A stretch of 40,090 nucleotides of DNA from Verrucomicrobiota bacterium (lineage in GTDB: Bacteria > Bacteroidota > Bacteroidia > Chitinophagales > UBA8649), in the NCBI GenBank assembly GCA_017853115.1, contig JAFMKE010000004.1, forward strand, positions 1-40,090, read 5' to 3'. The notes beneath the pieces are model-generated. The model had not been told where the DNA came from. It worked only from the letters and a program-made list of their open reading frames with translations, and did not search any database. Made by a program: the position numbers and the translations under genes. Below, in pieces: positions 25,637 through 33,385 of the stretch (positions are counted from its first letter, which is position 1; every line of letters starts with the position of its first letter).

Positions 25637-25674
25637 AGTTCTATAAAGTTAGGAAGATTTCAACTTATATGGAC

Positions 25675-27087
25675 TTAATTTTGAAAGGCAACCGCTCCAA
25701 TGTCTCTCGGAGAATTATGCGGATTGCAGTAGTAATCATCCAATAAACTATTTGCTTTTCCAGTACCTATGCACGGTGAATTCGATCCAAGACTGAAAGT
25801 TAAATCGCCGGAATTGTCAAATAATGGAGGTGAATCGGTTATACAGTTTACGAATGTTGTGGTATCTGTATTCAGGTTGGTCCGAATAAGGCAATGCTCA
25901 AACAGGTAATTAAAATTGGCAGCGTCCTCGTTATTTAGCAACAATTCATCCGATTTTCCTCCGTATATAATGCAGTTGATGAAATTTGCTTGGCTGAGGT
26001 CGCCATAGCTGCCTTGAATACCATTACTGGCAAAATTGGAAAGCACAAGGGCTTCATTCTGTCCAGTTCCTGAAAAAGTACAATTCTCAAAAGAATAACT
26101 TCCACCCATAGCTAAAGTGGCTAAACTCGCGTTTGCTTCGTTGAAAATACAATTGGAGGCAGTAACTTGACTATTTAGACAAAACAGGTTACTGTTAGAA
26201 CTGTAAAGTATTTTTACCTTGTCCATACTGATTACGGGTTGGTTGCTTATTGTAAAATCAGTAAAATCATCGAATACCCACCTACCAGCGATGCCATAGG
26301 TGGCGTTTTTTATACAAACGTTGTTGAATGATCCCGTAGCACCATTTCTTAGAATAACGCCCAGCCACATCCCCGGCGTGGTTTCAAATTCAACACCATT
26401 AGGTAGGTCTTCTACGCGATCGGTTTGTAAAACTACGGAGTCTGGACATCCAGGTGCTCCAATGATTACCGGGCCGTCGCTAAAAATTGCACTGCCTTGA
26501 TTGAAATATACTTGACAACCTGGTTCAATGGTTAATGAACCAAAGGCCTCAATGCCCACACCAGGGAAGTTTCCTGTGCGAACGACCACATGGGGCTTGT
26601 CATTTTGCCATACCGAATCCCCTTCAATTATTTCTCCATAATGAAAATGAGCATTTTGTCCCCAAGCACGTAAATAAGAACTTTGTTGAGTGCCATTATA
26701 CACGTATTGGATTTCATCAAGGACCACAAAAGGGTTGTTTTGATTGTTGGGGTCGATTGTAGCTTCAGCAAAAATATATACATAATCTTGAGGAGGAATT
26801 TCAACATCAGTTACAGACCGTCCAGATATTCCATCTACATTAATTCTAAATTGAGTGCCGTTGAGTCCCACTAATCGAATTTCATCAATCTTAATGGCTT
26901 CTTTGAGCGGGTTTTCTACCCGAAAGTAACGGGTTACAGATCCAACAGTTGTGAACACCGTATCGAAAGTTAGGGTGTCTGCAGAAAAAGCTAAAACCTG
27001 ACCTTGACCTTCGTAAAAACGATCTTTTTTGCACGAACTGAATAGGATAACAGCGAGTAAAACTAAGATGATCGGGGAATTCTTCAC
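25675..27087 (-). CDS. Right-handed beta-helix lipoprotein
   Basis: Predicted cell-surface or periplasmic lipoprotein of about 470 residues, function unknown. The signal MKNSPIILVLLAVILFSSC ends in a lipobox cysteine followed by KKD. An immunoglobulin-like N-terminal part (about 25-140: FDTVFTTVGSVTRYFRVENP) precedes a pectate-lyase-like parallel beta-helix (about 155-440). The latter has short repeats such as SLTIEPGCQVYFNQGSAIF, FNNVCIKNATYGIAG, FENCTFSGTG and FINCIIYGG. The tail SPCIGTGKA...SPRDIGAVAF is typical of such proteins. No lyase catalytic residues can be named. The start is taken as GTG at 27087, because the alternative TTG at 27096 lies inside the perfect -7 box TACATTTG (27101-27094) and could not be transcribed from it. 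Confidence 0.78.
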   Translation of the reverse strand: MKNSPIILVLLAVILFSSCKKDRFYEGQGQVLAFSADTLTFDTVFTTVGSVTRYFRVENPLKEAIKIDEIRLVGLNGTQFRINVDGISGRSVTDVEIPPQDYVYIFAEATIDPNNQNNPFVVLDEIQYVYNGTQQSSYLRAWGQNAHFHYGEIIEGDSVWQNDKPHVVVRTGNFPGVGIEAFGSLTIEPGCQVYFNQGSAIFSDGPVIIGAPGCPDSVVLQTDRVEDLPNGVEFETTPGMWLGVILRNGATGSFNNVCIKNATYGIAGRWVFDDFTDFTISNQPVISMDKVKILYSSNSNLFCLNSQVTASNCIFNEANASLATLAMGGSYSFENCTFSGTGQNEALVLSNFASNGIQGSYGDLSQANFINCIIYGGKSDELLLNNEDAANFNYLFEHCLIRTNLNTDTTTFVNCITDSPPLFDNSGDLTFSLGSNSPCIGTGKANSLLDDYYCNPHNSPRDIGAVAFQN

Positions 27088-27093
27088 AGCAAA

Positions 27094-27101
27094 CAAATGT
27101 A
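27094..27101 (-). promoter_or_regulatory. -7 promoter element deciding the start of the beta-helix lipoprotein
   Basis: The minus strand reads TACATTTG, an exact TAnnTTTG match, ending 6 nt before GTG at 27087 and covering the TTG at 27096. It favours the GTG start and a nearly leaderless message. Confidence 0.5.
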
Positions 27102-27144
27102 CTTTGAAAAACTGAATAATCGCAGATTTATTGTGCCTTTGCTG

Positions 27145-27846
27145 CTAGATTTTACAGGCCATTGTAAATACATGAACCTTGGCTTGGCAAGATTTTATAA
27201 TACTTGATGCACATGCTTCGAGTGTCGCACCTGTAGTGAGTACATCATCGACTAGCAGGATTTCTTTTCCTTCGAGCAGGGAAGAATTATTGATGCGAAA
27301 AGCTTGACTTACATTCTCCCATCTTGAAGATCTGTTCATTTGTGTCTGAGATGACTGAAAACTTATTCGCGATAGCGCTTTCGGGTAAAATGGGATGCCT
27401 AAGGCTTGGCTCAAGGAAATGCAGAATTGATGGCATTGATTGTAGCCTCTTTGTTTGAGTCTTTTTTTGTGCAAGGGTATGCATAGAATGACATTTATAC
27501 CTGAATTTTTCCATATGTTTCGATACTTTTTCGCAGTCTCTTCTGCCAAGAATTCGCCTACATCTTCTCTGTTTTGGTATTTTAATCCATAAATGAGTCT
27601 TTCGGATTTTGAAAGTTTCTCCATGAAAAGCAAGCTACAGGTAGATTCAATGGTCACGCGACCCCAAAACTTTTTATCCAGTGGGTTGCTTGCCAGTAAG
27701 TGAAAATTAGTAAAAGGCAATGATAATGTGCAGGGTATACAAAGTAAACGCTCGTGTTTGCTTAAGCTTCGGTCACATGTCAGGCAAATGGCTGGATAGA
27801 TTAAGTGAATGACGGCGTAGGCTAGTGTTTGTAGAGCATGCTGCAT
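27145..27846 (-). CDS. ComF family protein (phosphoribosyltransferase-like)
   Basis: ComF-type protein of 233 residues, linked in naturally competent bacteria to uptake or processing of single-stranded DNA. An N-terminal double zinc finger has C21, C24, C36 and C39 (CLTC, CIPC). The centre contains LIYGLKYQNREDVGEFLAEE and IPLHKKRLKQRGYNQ. The C-terminal phosphoribosyltransferase loop is ILLVDDVLTTGATLEAC (about 196-212), with the acidic pair of PRPP-binding enzymes intact. Length is standard. No competence genes are adjacent; the gene stands between the beta-helix lipoprotein and the divergent GT5-like gene. A perfect palindrome CGGCATGCCG (27877-27886) lies upstream, of unknown meaning. Confidence 0.92.
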   Translation of the reverse strand: MQHALQTLAYAVIHLIYPAICLTCDRSLSKHERLLCIPCTLSLPFTNFHLLASNPLDKKFWGRVTIESTCSLLFMEKLSKSERLIYGLKYQNREDVGEFLAEETAKKYRNIWKNSGINVILCIPLHKKRLKQRGYNQCHQFCISLSQALGIPFYPKALSRISFQSSQTQMNRSSRWENVSQAFRINNSSLLEGKEILLVDDVLTTGATLEACASSIIKSCQAKVHVFTMACKI

Positions 27847-28020
27847 AAGGGAGGGTGAAAGTAAGCCTAGTTATTGCGGCATGCCGGATCTTTGTTTGAA
27901 AGCCCGAAATAAATGAATAATTTGATTCAATTGATGAGTAGCTTGGCAATAGCAGATAGGAGGAAGACCTTAAAGCCTTGTAAAATTTGACTTGCCCCAA
28001 GTTTTTAGGACAATATTTTG

Positions 28021-28028
28021 TATCTTTG
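28021..28028 (+). promoter_or_regulatory. -7 promoter element for the GT5-like/DUF4270/glmS operon
   Basis: TATCTTTG is an exact TAnnTTTG match, 52 nt before the ATG at 28081. A TTG at 27992-27994 stands 26 nt upstream, slightly too far for a standard -33. The leader of about 45 nt holds only a weak AGGTT/AACCT dyad. Confidence 0.48.
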
Positions 28029-28080
28029 TCGTTCTGTTTTTAAAGGTTAAAAAACCTCAACAAAAAGAACCCAATATTAT

Positions 28081-28905
28081 ATGAGTAAGAAAAGAGTTTT
28101 AATCATCACGCAAGAGATGAAGCCTTACATCGACTTAACCGATATTTCGAGTATAGTTTCAGGATTGCCAACCAAACTACAAGAGCAAAATTTAGAAATT
28201 CGTGTATTAATGCCTCGATTTGGTGTTATTAACGAACGGAGACATCGACTGCATGAGGTGGTTAGATTGAGTGGAATCAATGTGGTGGTTAATGATGAAG
28301 ATTATCCATTAATCATTAAAGTTGCCTCTCTGCCTGGTGCTCGCCTACAAGTGTATTTCTTGGACAACGATGATTATTTCAAACGGAAAGAAATGTTTCA
28401 CGATAAAAAAGGAAACAACTTTGAGGATAATGTTGAGCGTATGATGTTCTTCTCGCTTGGAGCAATTGACATCGTGCGCAAGTTTGGTTGGGCTCCAGAT
28501 GTGATACATTGCCACGGTTGGATGACAAGTCTTGTACCATTATTGTTAAAAACGCAATATCAATCAGAGCCGATTTTTGATGGAAGCAAGGTTCTTTATT
28601 CTGCTTATCAGGAGGAAAGTTTTGAAGGTCCGATAACTGCAGATTTTCATTCATTTGTAAAAGAGAACACGGATATTCCGGAGGATATGCTTAAAGCTTT
28701 CGGGAGTGGGGCTGAAAACGAATTGAATGTAGGAGGAATGCGTTACGCCGATGCTATTACCATAGGAAGCGAAGAGGTGGAAGATGTAATTCAAGGGGAG
28801 TTTGATTCTCTGGATGTACCTAAGCTAGCCTACAATAATGATAAGGATATTTTGATAGAGTATGCACAATTTGTTAAAAGTCTTACCGATACATCAGTTG
28901 AATAG
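28081..28905 (+). CDS. Short glycogen/starch synthase-like protein (GT5 N-terminal domain only)
   Basis: A 274-residue protein resembling the N-terminal half of bacterial glycogen synthases: VLIITQEMKPY, LPTKLQEQNLEIRVLMPRFG, YFLDNDDYFKRKEMF and DVIHCHGWMTSLVPLLL. The C-terminal Rossmann domain that completes a GT-B glycosyltransferase is missing. The KTGGLADV-type loop that contacts ADP-glucose is replaced by YIDLTDISS. It is therefore probably not a working glycogen synthase by itself. Short forms like this occur upstream of DUF4270 and glmS genes in other Bacteroidota, as I recall, so it is a conserved protein rather than a fragment. A regulatory or amino-sugar-related role is conjecture. 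Its end overlaps the DUF4270 gene. Confidence 0.8.
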   Translation: MSKKRVLIITQEMKPYIDLTDISSIVSGLPTKLQEQNLEIRVLMPRFGVINERRHRLHEVVRLSGINVVVNDEDYPLIIKVASLPGARLQVYFLDNDDYFKRKEMFHDKKGNNFEDNVERMMFFSLGAIDIVRKFGWAPDVIHCHGWMTSLVPLLLKTQYQSEPIFDGSKVLYSAYQEESFEGPITADFHSFVKENTDIPEDMLKAFGSGAENELNVGGMRYADAITIGSEEVEDVIQGEFDSLDVPKLAYNNDKDILIEYAQFVKSLTDTSVE

Positions 28906-30145
28906 GATTGCTTTTGCCCTTTTAATTTTTTTGTTTGCCTGCGAAAAGGAACCAGGGCTTCCAGGTAATGGGGCAAATGATAATTTGGAACTTATTGATA
29001 CCCTGAGTTTTCGTTCATATACTGTTTTGGATGATGCAAAAGATGCTTTAAATGAGGCAGACATCGCTTTAGGTCGATTGGAGGATCCTCGTTTTGGAGA
29101 GAGCATAGCATCTTTTTATATGCAGTTGCGACTAGGAATTCTGGATTTTGAAACAGGAGCAAACCCGGTATTGGATTCAGCTATACTGGTGCTAACCATA
29201 GAAGATATTTATGGTCCACTAGAGAATCCTATCGATTGGGAGGTTTATCGACTCACAGAATCGCTCACAACCAGCGAGGTATATAAAAGCGATGAAGAAT
29301 TGAGTACAGATATGACGCTTATTGGTGGTCGAAATGCCTTTGTTTACAATGAGGAGCAAACACTTCGTATTCCATTGACCCAATCATTTGGAGAAGAGTT
29401 ACTCAATTTATTCGGCTCAACTGAAACAGAAAATAACGATAATTTTCTGGCCTACTTGAATGGCCTGTATGTAACCCTTAATCCAAATTCGGGCGGGGAT
29501 GGCTTGTTTGACTTGGATATAAGTAATGATAACACACAATTGGAATTGCATTTTAGCAGTGATAATCCTGATGATAGTTTATATGTTTTCACTACAGGTA
29601 TTCAAGCGCTGACTGTAAATAGGTATCAACACGACCGGGTAGGAAGTGAATTGGAAACGGCAATTAATGACTTATCGAATGATGACGAAACTTTATTAAT
29701 TGGCGGTTTAACACTTTCTAAAGGAGTTATTGAATTACCCGATTTGAGTTTTTTAAGTGGGAATATTATCAATCAGGCTCGACTCTCTTTTTATCAAGCA
29801 GACTACGGAGATGCATTAAACACTGACTATGACAATCCAGAATTTTTGTTTTTGACAGGTAAAATCGCTAATGATAGCTCACAATACTTTTTATCGGATT
29901 ATTCAACGAGCGAGCCAACGGCCTATGGTGGCACACCTGAGTTGATTGACTTGAATGGTAATCCTACTATCCAATACGCTTACAATCTTCCTAGATTTAT
30001 TCAGCGTTATGTCAACGGTGATACGGAAATTAGCAGTTTAAATATTGAAGTACTTAATTTTAACAATGGGAATAGGGTGAAATTGGGTGGCGGAATAAGC
30101 CCTGATTTCCCTATAACTCTAGAAATACTTTACAGCAAACCCTAA
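28862..30145 (+). CDS. DUF4270 family lipoprotein
   Basis: Predicted lipoprotein of 427 residues, Bacteroidota-specific, function not established. From the ATG at 28862 it begins with a signal ending FALLIFLFAC (C27), then EKEPGLPGNG. Typical DUF4270 features are TLSFRSYTVLDD near the N-terminus and LGRLEDPRFGESIASFYMQL. The C-terminal beta-rich part ends INQARLSFYQADYG and RFIQRYVNG...LEILYSKP. A TTG at 28898, inside TTGAATAG at the previous stop, would give a shorter signal (C15) and tighter coupling; the ATG is preferred because a 14-residue signal is unusually short. glmS follows 9 nt later. Membership rests on pattern recognition, not a search. Confidence 0.83.
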   Translation: MHNLLKVLPIHQLNRIAFALLIFLFACEKEPGLPGNGANDNLELIDTLSFRSYTVLDDAKDALNEADIALGRLEDPRFGESIASFYMQLRLGILDFETGANPVLDSAILVLTIEDIYGPLENPIDWEVYRLTESLTTSEVYKSDEELSTDMTLIGGRNAFVYNEEQTLRIPLTQSFGEELLNLFGSTETENNDNFLAYLNGLYVTLNPNSGGDGLFDLDISNDNTQLELHFSSDNPDDSLYVFTTGIQALTVNRYQHDRVGSELETAINDLSNDDETLLIGGLTLSKGVIELPDLSFLSGNIINQARLSFYQADYGDALNTDYDNPEFLFLTGKIANDSSQYFLSDYSTSEPTAYGGTPELIDLNGNPTIQYAYNLPRFIQRYVNGDTEISSLNIEVLNFNNGNRVKLGGGISPDFPITLEILYSKP

Positions 30146-30154
30146 ATTAATTGT

Positions 30155-31996
30155 ATGTGTGGAATTGTTGCATACATCGGTCACAGAGATGCATTTGATA
30201 TTATTGTAAAAGGCCTTAAGCGTTTAGAATATAGAGGCTATGATAGCGCTGGGGTTGCCTTAATGAATGGTGACCTAAGGGTGTACAAAAGTCAAGGAAA
30301 AGTTTCTGATTTAGAAGCAATTAGTGAGGGAAAAGACAGAAGCGGTTCTACGGGAATGGGTCACACCCGATGGGCTACTCATGGCGCTCCAAACAATGAA
30401 AATGCTCATCCACATGTAAGTCAATCAGGAGACATATCAATAATTCATAATGGAATTATTGAGAACTACGCTACGCTTAAAGAAGGTTTGATTCAGAGAG
30501 GCCACAATTTCAGTAGTGATACGGATACTGAAGTTTTGGTTCATCTAGTTGAAGATATCATGGATCATTCCAAACTCAGTTTTGCAGATGCCGTTCGTTC
30601 TGCTTTAAAGCAAGTTATTGGAGCTTATGCGATTGTGATTTTGAGTAAAAACCATCCGGAACACCTTATTGCGGCTCGTAAAGGAAGTCCATTGGTTATT
30701 GGTATAGGTGATGGAAGAGGAGAATATTTCTTTGCATCTGACGCTACCCCAATCGTAGAATATACCAAAAAAGTTATTTATCTGAAGGACGGAGAGATTG
30801 CCATAGTTGAGAATCAAGAAATGATTATTAAGACTATTGAAAATGTGGTACAAACTCCTTATATCCAAGAATTGGAAATGAACCTTGAGCAATTAGAAAA
30901 AGGAGGATATCCTCATTTTATGCTCAAAGAAATATACGAACAACCTAAGTCAATTTTTGATAGTTACAGAGGGCGTTTTGATTCAGCCACAGGTGAATTC
31001 CATATGCGAAGTATTGAAGAGTTTGGCGCTAAACTTAAGGATATTAAGCGATTGATTTTGGTAGGCTGCGGTACGTCATGGCACGCGGGATTAGTTGCTG
31101 AGTATTTATTTGAAGATTTTGCTCGTTTACCTGTAGAAGTTGAGTATGCCTCAGAGTTTAGATATAGAAATCCTGTACTTTATTCGGATGATTTAGTATT
31201 GGCAATTTCTCAAAGTGGAGAAACGGCAGATACATTAGCAGCAATGGATTTAGCAAAACGTAAAAGTGCTACTGTTTTTGGAGTTTGTAATGTGGTGGGA
31301 AGTAGCATACCGAGGTTAAGTGATGCCGGCGCATACACGCATGCAGGACCTGAAATTGGTGTAGCGTCAACAAAAGCATTCACCTCTCAGGTAACCGTGT
31401 TAACATTGTTAGCCTTAGGAATAGCCAAATTAAGAGGTGCTATGTCAATTGACAAGATAGCAGGAGTAATGCAGGAGTTAGAGCAAATTCCAGAAAAGAT
31501 TGAGAAGGCGCTTTCATTAAACGATGAGATTGTCAAGCTGTCTGAAAAGTATAAGGATTCAAGAAATTTCTTGTATTTAGGAAGAGGGTATAATTTCCCT
31601 GTGGCCTTGGAAGGTGCGCTTAAGTTGAAAGAGATATCATACATTCACGCAGAGGGATATCCGGCTGCTGAAATGAAGCATGGCCCTATTGCTTTGATTG
31701 ATGAGAACATGCCTGTAGTAGTAGTGGCTACGAATAGCGAACACTATGAAAAAGTGGTAAGTAATATTCAAGAAGTAAAAGCAAGAAAGGGTGTGGTTAT
31801 TGCTCTGGTTTCAGAAGGAAATAGGATGTTGGATGGGTTGGTAGATCATGTATTGGAGGTTCCAGAGACCATTGAACCTTTAAGCCCTTTGGTAAATACC
31901 ATTCCTTTACAACTTTTAAGTTATCACATTGCAGTTATGAGAGATTGCAATGTTGATCAGCCAAGAAATTTAGCGAAGTCGGTTACTGTGGAGTAG
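30155..31996 (+). CDS. glmS: Glutamine-fructose-6-phosphate aminotransferase (isomerising)
   Basis: GlmS makes glucosamine 6-phosphate from fructose 6-phosphate and glutamine, the first committed step to UDP-GlcNAc for peptidoglycan and lipopolysaccharide. The 613 residues begin MCGIVAYIGHR, with C2 as the glutaminase nucleophile. They continue with GMGHTRWATHGAPN, IIHNGIIENY and SDTDTEVLVHL, then two SIS sugar-isomerase domains. The first has LVGCGTSWHAGLVAEYL and ISQSGETADTLAA; the second has YLGRGYNFPVALEGALKLKE and YPAAEMKHGPIALI. The end is NLAKSVTVE, the usual catalytic tail. The gene is intact and lies 9 nt after the DUF4270 gene. No glmS ribozyme is visible upstream, as expected outside Firmicutes. 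Confidence 0.97.
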   Translation: MCGIVAYIGHRDAFDIIVKGLKRLEYRGYDSAGVALMNGDLRVYKSQGKVSDLEAISEGKDRSGSTGMGHTRWATHGAPNNENAHPHVSQSGDISIIHNGIIENYATLKEGLIQRGHNFSSDTDTEVLVHLVEDIMDHSKLSFADAVRSALKQVIGAYAIVILSKNHPEHLIAARKGSPLVIGIGDGRGEYFFASDATPIVEYTKKVIYLKDGEIAIVENQEMIIKTIENVVQTPYIQELEMNLEQLEKGGYPHFMLKEIYEQPKSIFDSYRGRFDSATGEFHMRSIEEFGAKLKDIKRLILVGCGTSWHAGLVAEYLFEDFARLPVEVEYASEFRYRNPVLYSDDLVLAISQSGETADTLAAMDLAKRKSATVFGVCNVVGSSIPRLSDAGAYTHAGPEIGVASTKAFTSQVTVLTLLALGIAKLRGAMSIDKIAGVMQELEQIPEKIEKALSLNDEIVKLSEKYKDSRNFLYLGRGYNFPVALEGALKLKEISYIHAEGYPAAEMKHGPIALIDENMPVVVVATNSEHYEKVVSNIQEVKARKGVVIALVSEGNRMLDGLVDHVLEVPETIEPLSPLVNTIPLQLLSYHIAVMRDCNVDQPRNLAKSVTVE

Positions 31997-32218
31997 ACAC
32001 AACCCTATCTCCAGTTCATTCTACATTCATCTCTCTTTTAAAAGCACAAAGTAAAATCCTCTTTTCGTTAAATTGGGTACAAGTCTGCATGCAAATAATG
32101 TCGGACCTAAACATTTTTGATAATTTTACGTATCTTAAGTAAACTAGAATTCACAGCTAAGTGAATTTCAACAAAAAAATAGCGATTATTTGAACTAACT
32201 TCTACTCGAACCAATTCT
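31997..32218. other. Intergenic region after glmS with one hairpin
   Basis: This 222-nt gap is one of the longest in the window. It holds an inverted repeat AATTCAC / GTGAATT (32148-32154 and 32161-32167) with a 6-nt spacer and no T tail, so an operator or RNA hairpin is more likely than a terminator. Imperfect -7 boxes TAATTTTA (32121-32128) and TATCTTAA (32131-32138) lie 81-98 nt before the next ATG. No credible small ORF is seen. Confidence 0.4.
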
Positions 32219-33385
32219 ATGACTTTTGATGCATCTGCTGTCGATCTATCCATTCTTTCAGCTCGAGCCTATAATTTACGTTGGGCTGAGTTGCCGAAAG
32301 GAGTTATCCCGCTAACTGCGGCTGATCCTGATTTTCCTATCGCCCCAGCGGTTAAACATGCTCTTCAATCATACATTGACGGCGGATATTTGAGTTATGG
32401 TCCTGCTGGTGGATTTAAAGAATTTAAAGAGGCGGTTGCGAATAACTATCAGCTGAAAAACCAGGTTTCTTATTCGCCGGAAAATATTCTGCCAGTAGAT
32501 AGTGCAGCTTTTGGTATTTATTTAATTTGTCAGGCATTACTTCAGCCGGGCGATGAGGTTATCGTTTTTAATCCTGTCGATTTTCTTTTTAAATACGCTG
32601 TTGAACAAGTGGGTGGAGTGGCTATTCCCTTTGATACGCCACAGTCGGAGGCGAGAATGGATTTCTCTGGTTTATCTTCCTTAATTACCCCAAAGACGAA
32701 AATGATTTGCTTGTGTAATCCATTGAATCCTACGGGAAAGGTTTTTACCCAAGAGGAATTAGAAGATTTATCAAAAATTGCAGCAGAGCATGATTTGTAT
32801 GTTATGTCGGATGAGATATGGAGTGATATTGTTTTTGCTCCCCATCGATTTTGCGCTTTTTCTTCGATAGAACGGACCTATGCGAAAACGATTACGGTAA
32901 CAGGGTATAGTAAGTCTTACGGACTTGCTGGATTGCGAATTGGTAGTGTTTTATGTCCTGATGAAACCATTTATCAGAAGATATTTTTAAAATCATTGCA
33001 TCAATCTACGGTACATGGTGTAAATGTTTTGGGGCAGGTAGCTGCTACTGCCGCGCTCAATGATGCCCAGGTATGGCTGGATGGTTTTTTACAACATCTG
33101 CACAAAATGCGCGACCTGGCAGTCCAGGAGCTTAATGGAATGCCAGGCGTAACTTGTTCTTCGCCACAGGGCTGTTATCTGGTTTTTCCTAATATTGAAA
33201 ATACGCCTTATACAGCTGAAGAACTTCACCATGTTCTATTGCAAGAAGCTAAGGTTGCAGTTGTTCCTGGGATGCCGAAGTGGTTTGGCGCAGGAGCCCA
33301 AGGACATATACGTCTAAGTTTTGCTACTTCAGAGGAGATATTATTGGAGGGTTTAAGTAGAATAAAAAGGTTTTTAACGAAATGA
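32219..33385 (+). CDS. PLP-dependent class I/II aminotransferase (or MalY/PatB-like C-S lyase)
   Basis: Fold-type I PLP enzyme of 388 residues. The cofactor lysine is K232 in TGYSKSYGLAGLRIG. The cofactor-binding N167-P-L-N-P-T-G173 loop and D198 in MSDEIWSDIVF are present, and a carboxylate-binding arginine lies in GHIRLSFA near the end. Overall it reads as an aspartate-type aminotransferase. The N-terminal LTAADPDFPIAPAV and the SDEIWSDIVF segment also recall MalY/PatB cystathionine beta-lyases, so a C-S lyase is a real alternative. The substrate is unknown. Its stop overlaps the next ATG (ATGA), coupling it to the flavoprotein fusion; a shared pathway is the natural inference. Confidence 0.88.
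   Translation: MTFDASAVDLSILSARAYNLRWAELPKGVIPLTAADPDFPIAPAVKHALQSYIDGGYLSYGPAGGFKEFKEAVANNYQLKNQVSYSPENILPVDSAAFGIYLICQALLQPGDEVIVFNPVDFLFKYAVEQVGGVAIPFDTPQSEARMDFSGLSSLITPKTKMICLCNPLNPTGKVFTQEELEDLSKIAAEHDLYVMSDEIWSDIVFAPHRFCAFSSIERTYAKTITVTGYSKSYGLAGLRIGSVLCPDETIYQKIFLKSLHQSTVHGVNVLGQVAATAALNDAQVWLDGFLQHLHKMRDLAVQELNGMPGVTCSSPQGCYLVFPNIENTPYTAEELHHVLLQEAKVAVVPGMPKWFGAGAQGHIRLSFATSEEILLEGLSRIKRFLTK

Noticed and set aside
27847-28080. Possible small gene or RNA in the ComF/GT5-like gap, including palindrome CGGCATGCCG
   Set aside because: No ORF with a plausible start or family likeness, no tRNA or riboswitch fold recognised. The palindrome is short and stands alone; only the TATCTTTG promoter box is supported.
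28081-28905. Short GT5 protein as a pseudogene of glycogen synthase
   Set aside because: The downstream sequence in all frames is the DUF4270 gene, with no relic of the missing domain. Promoter, start and overlap all look maintained.
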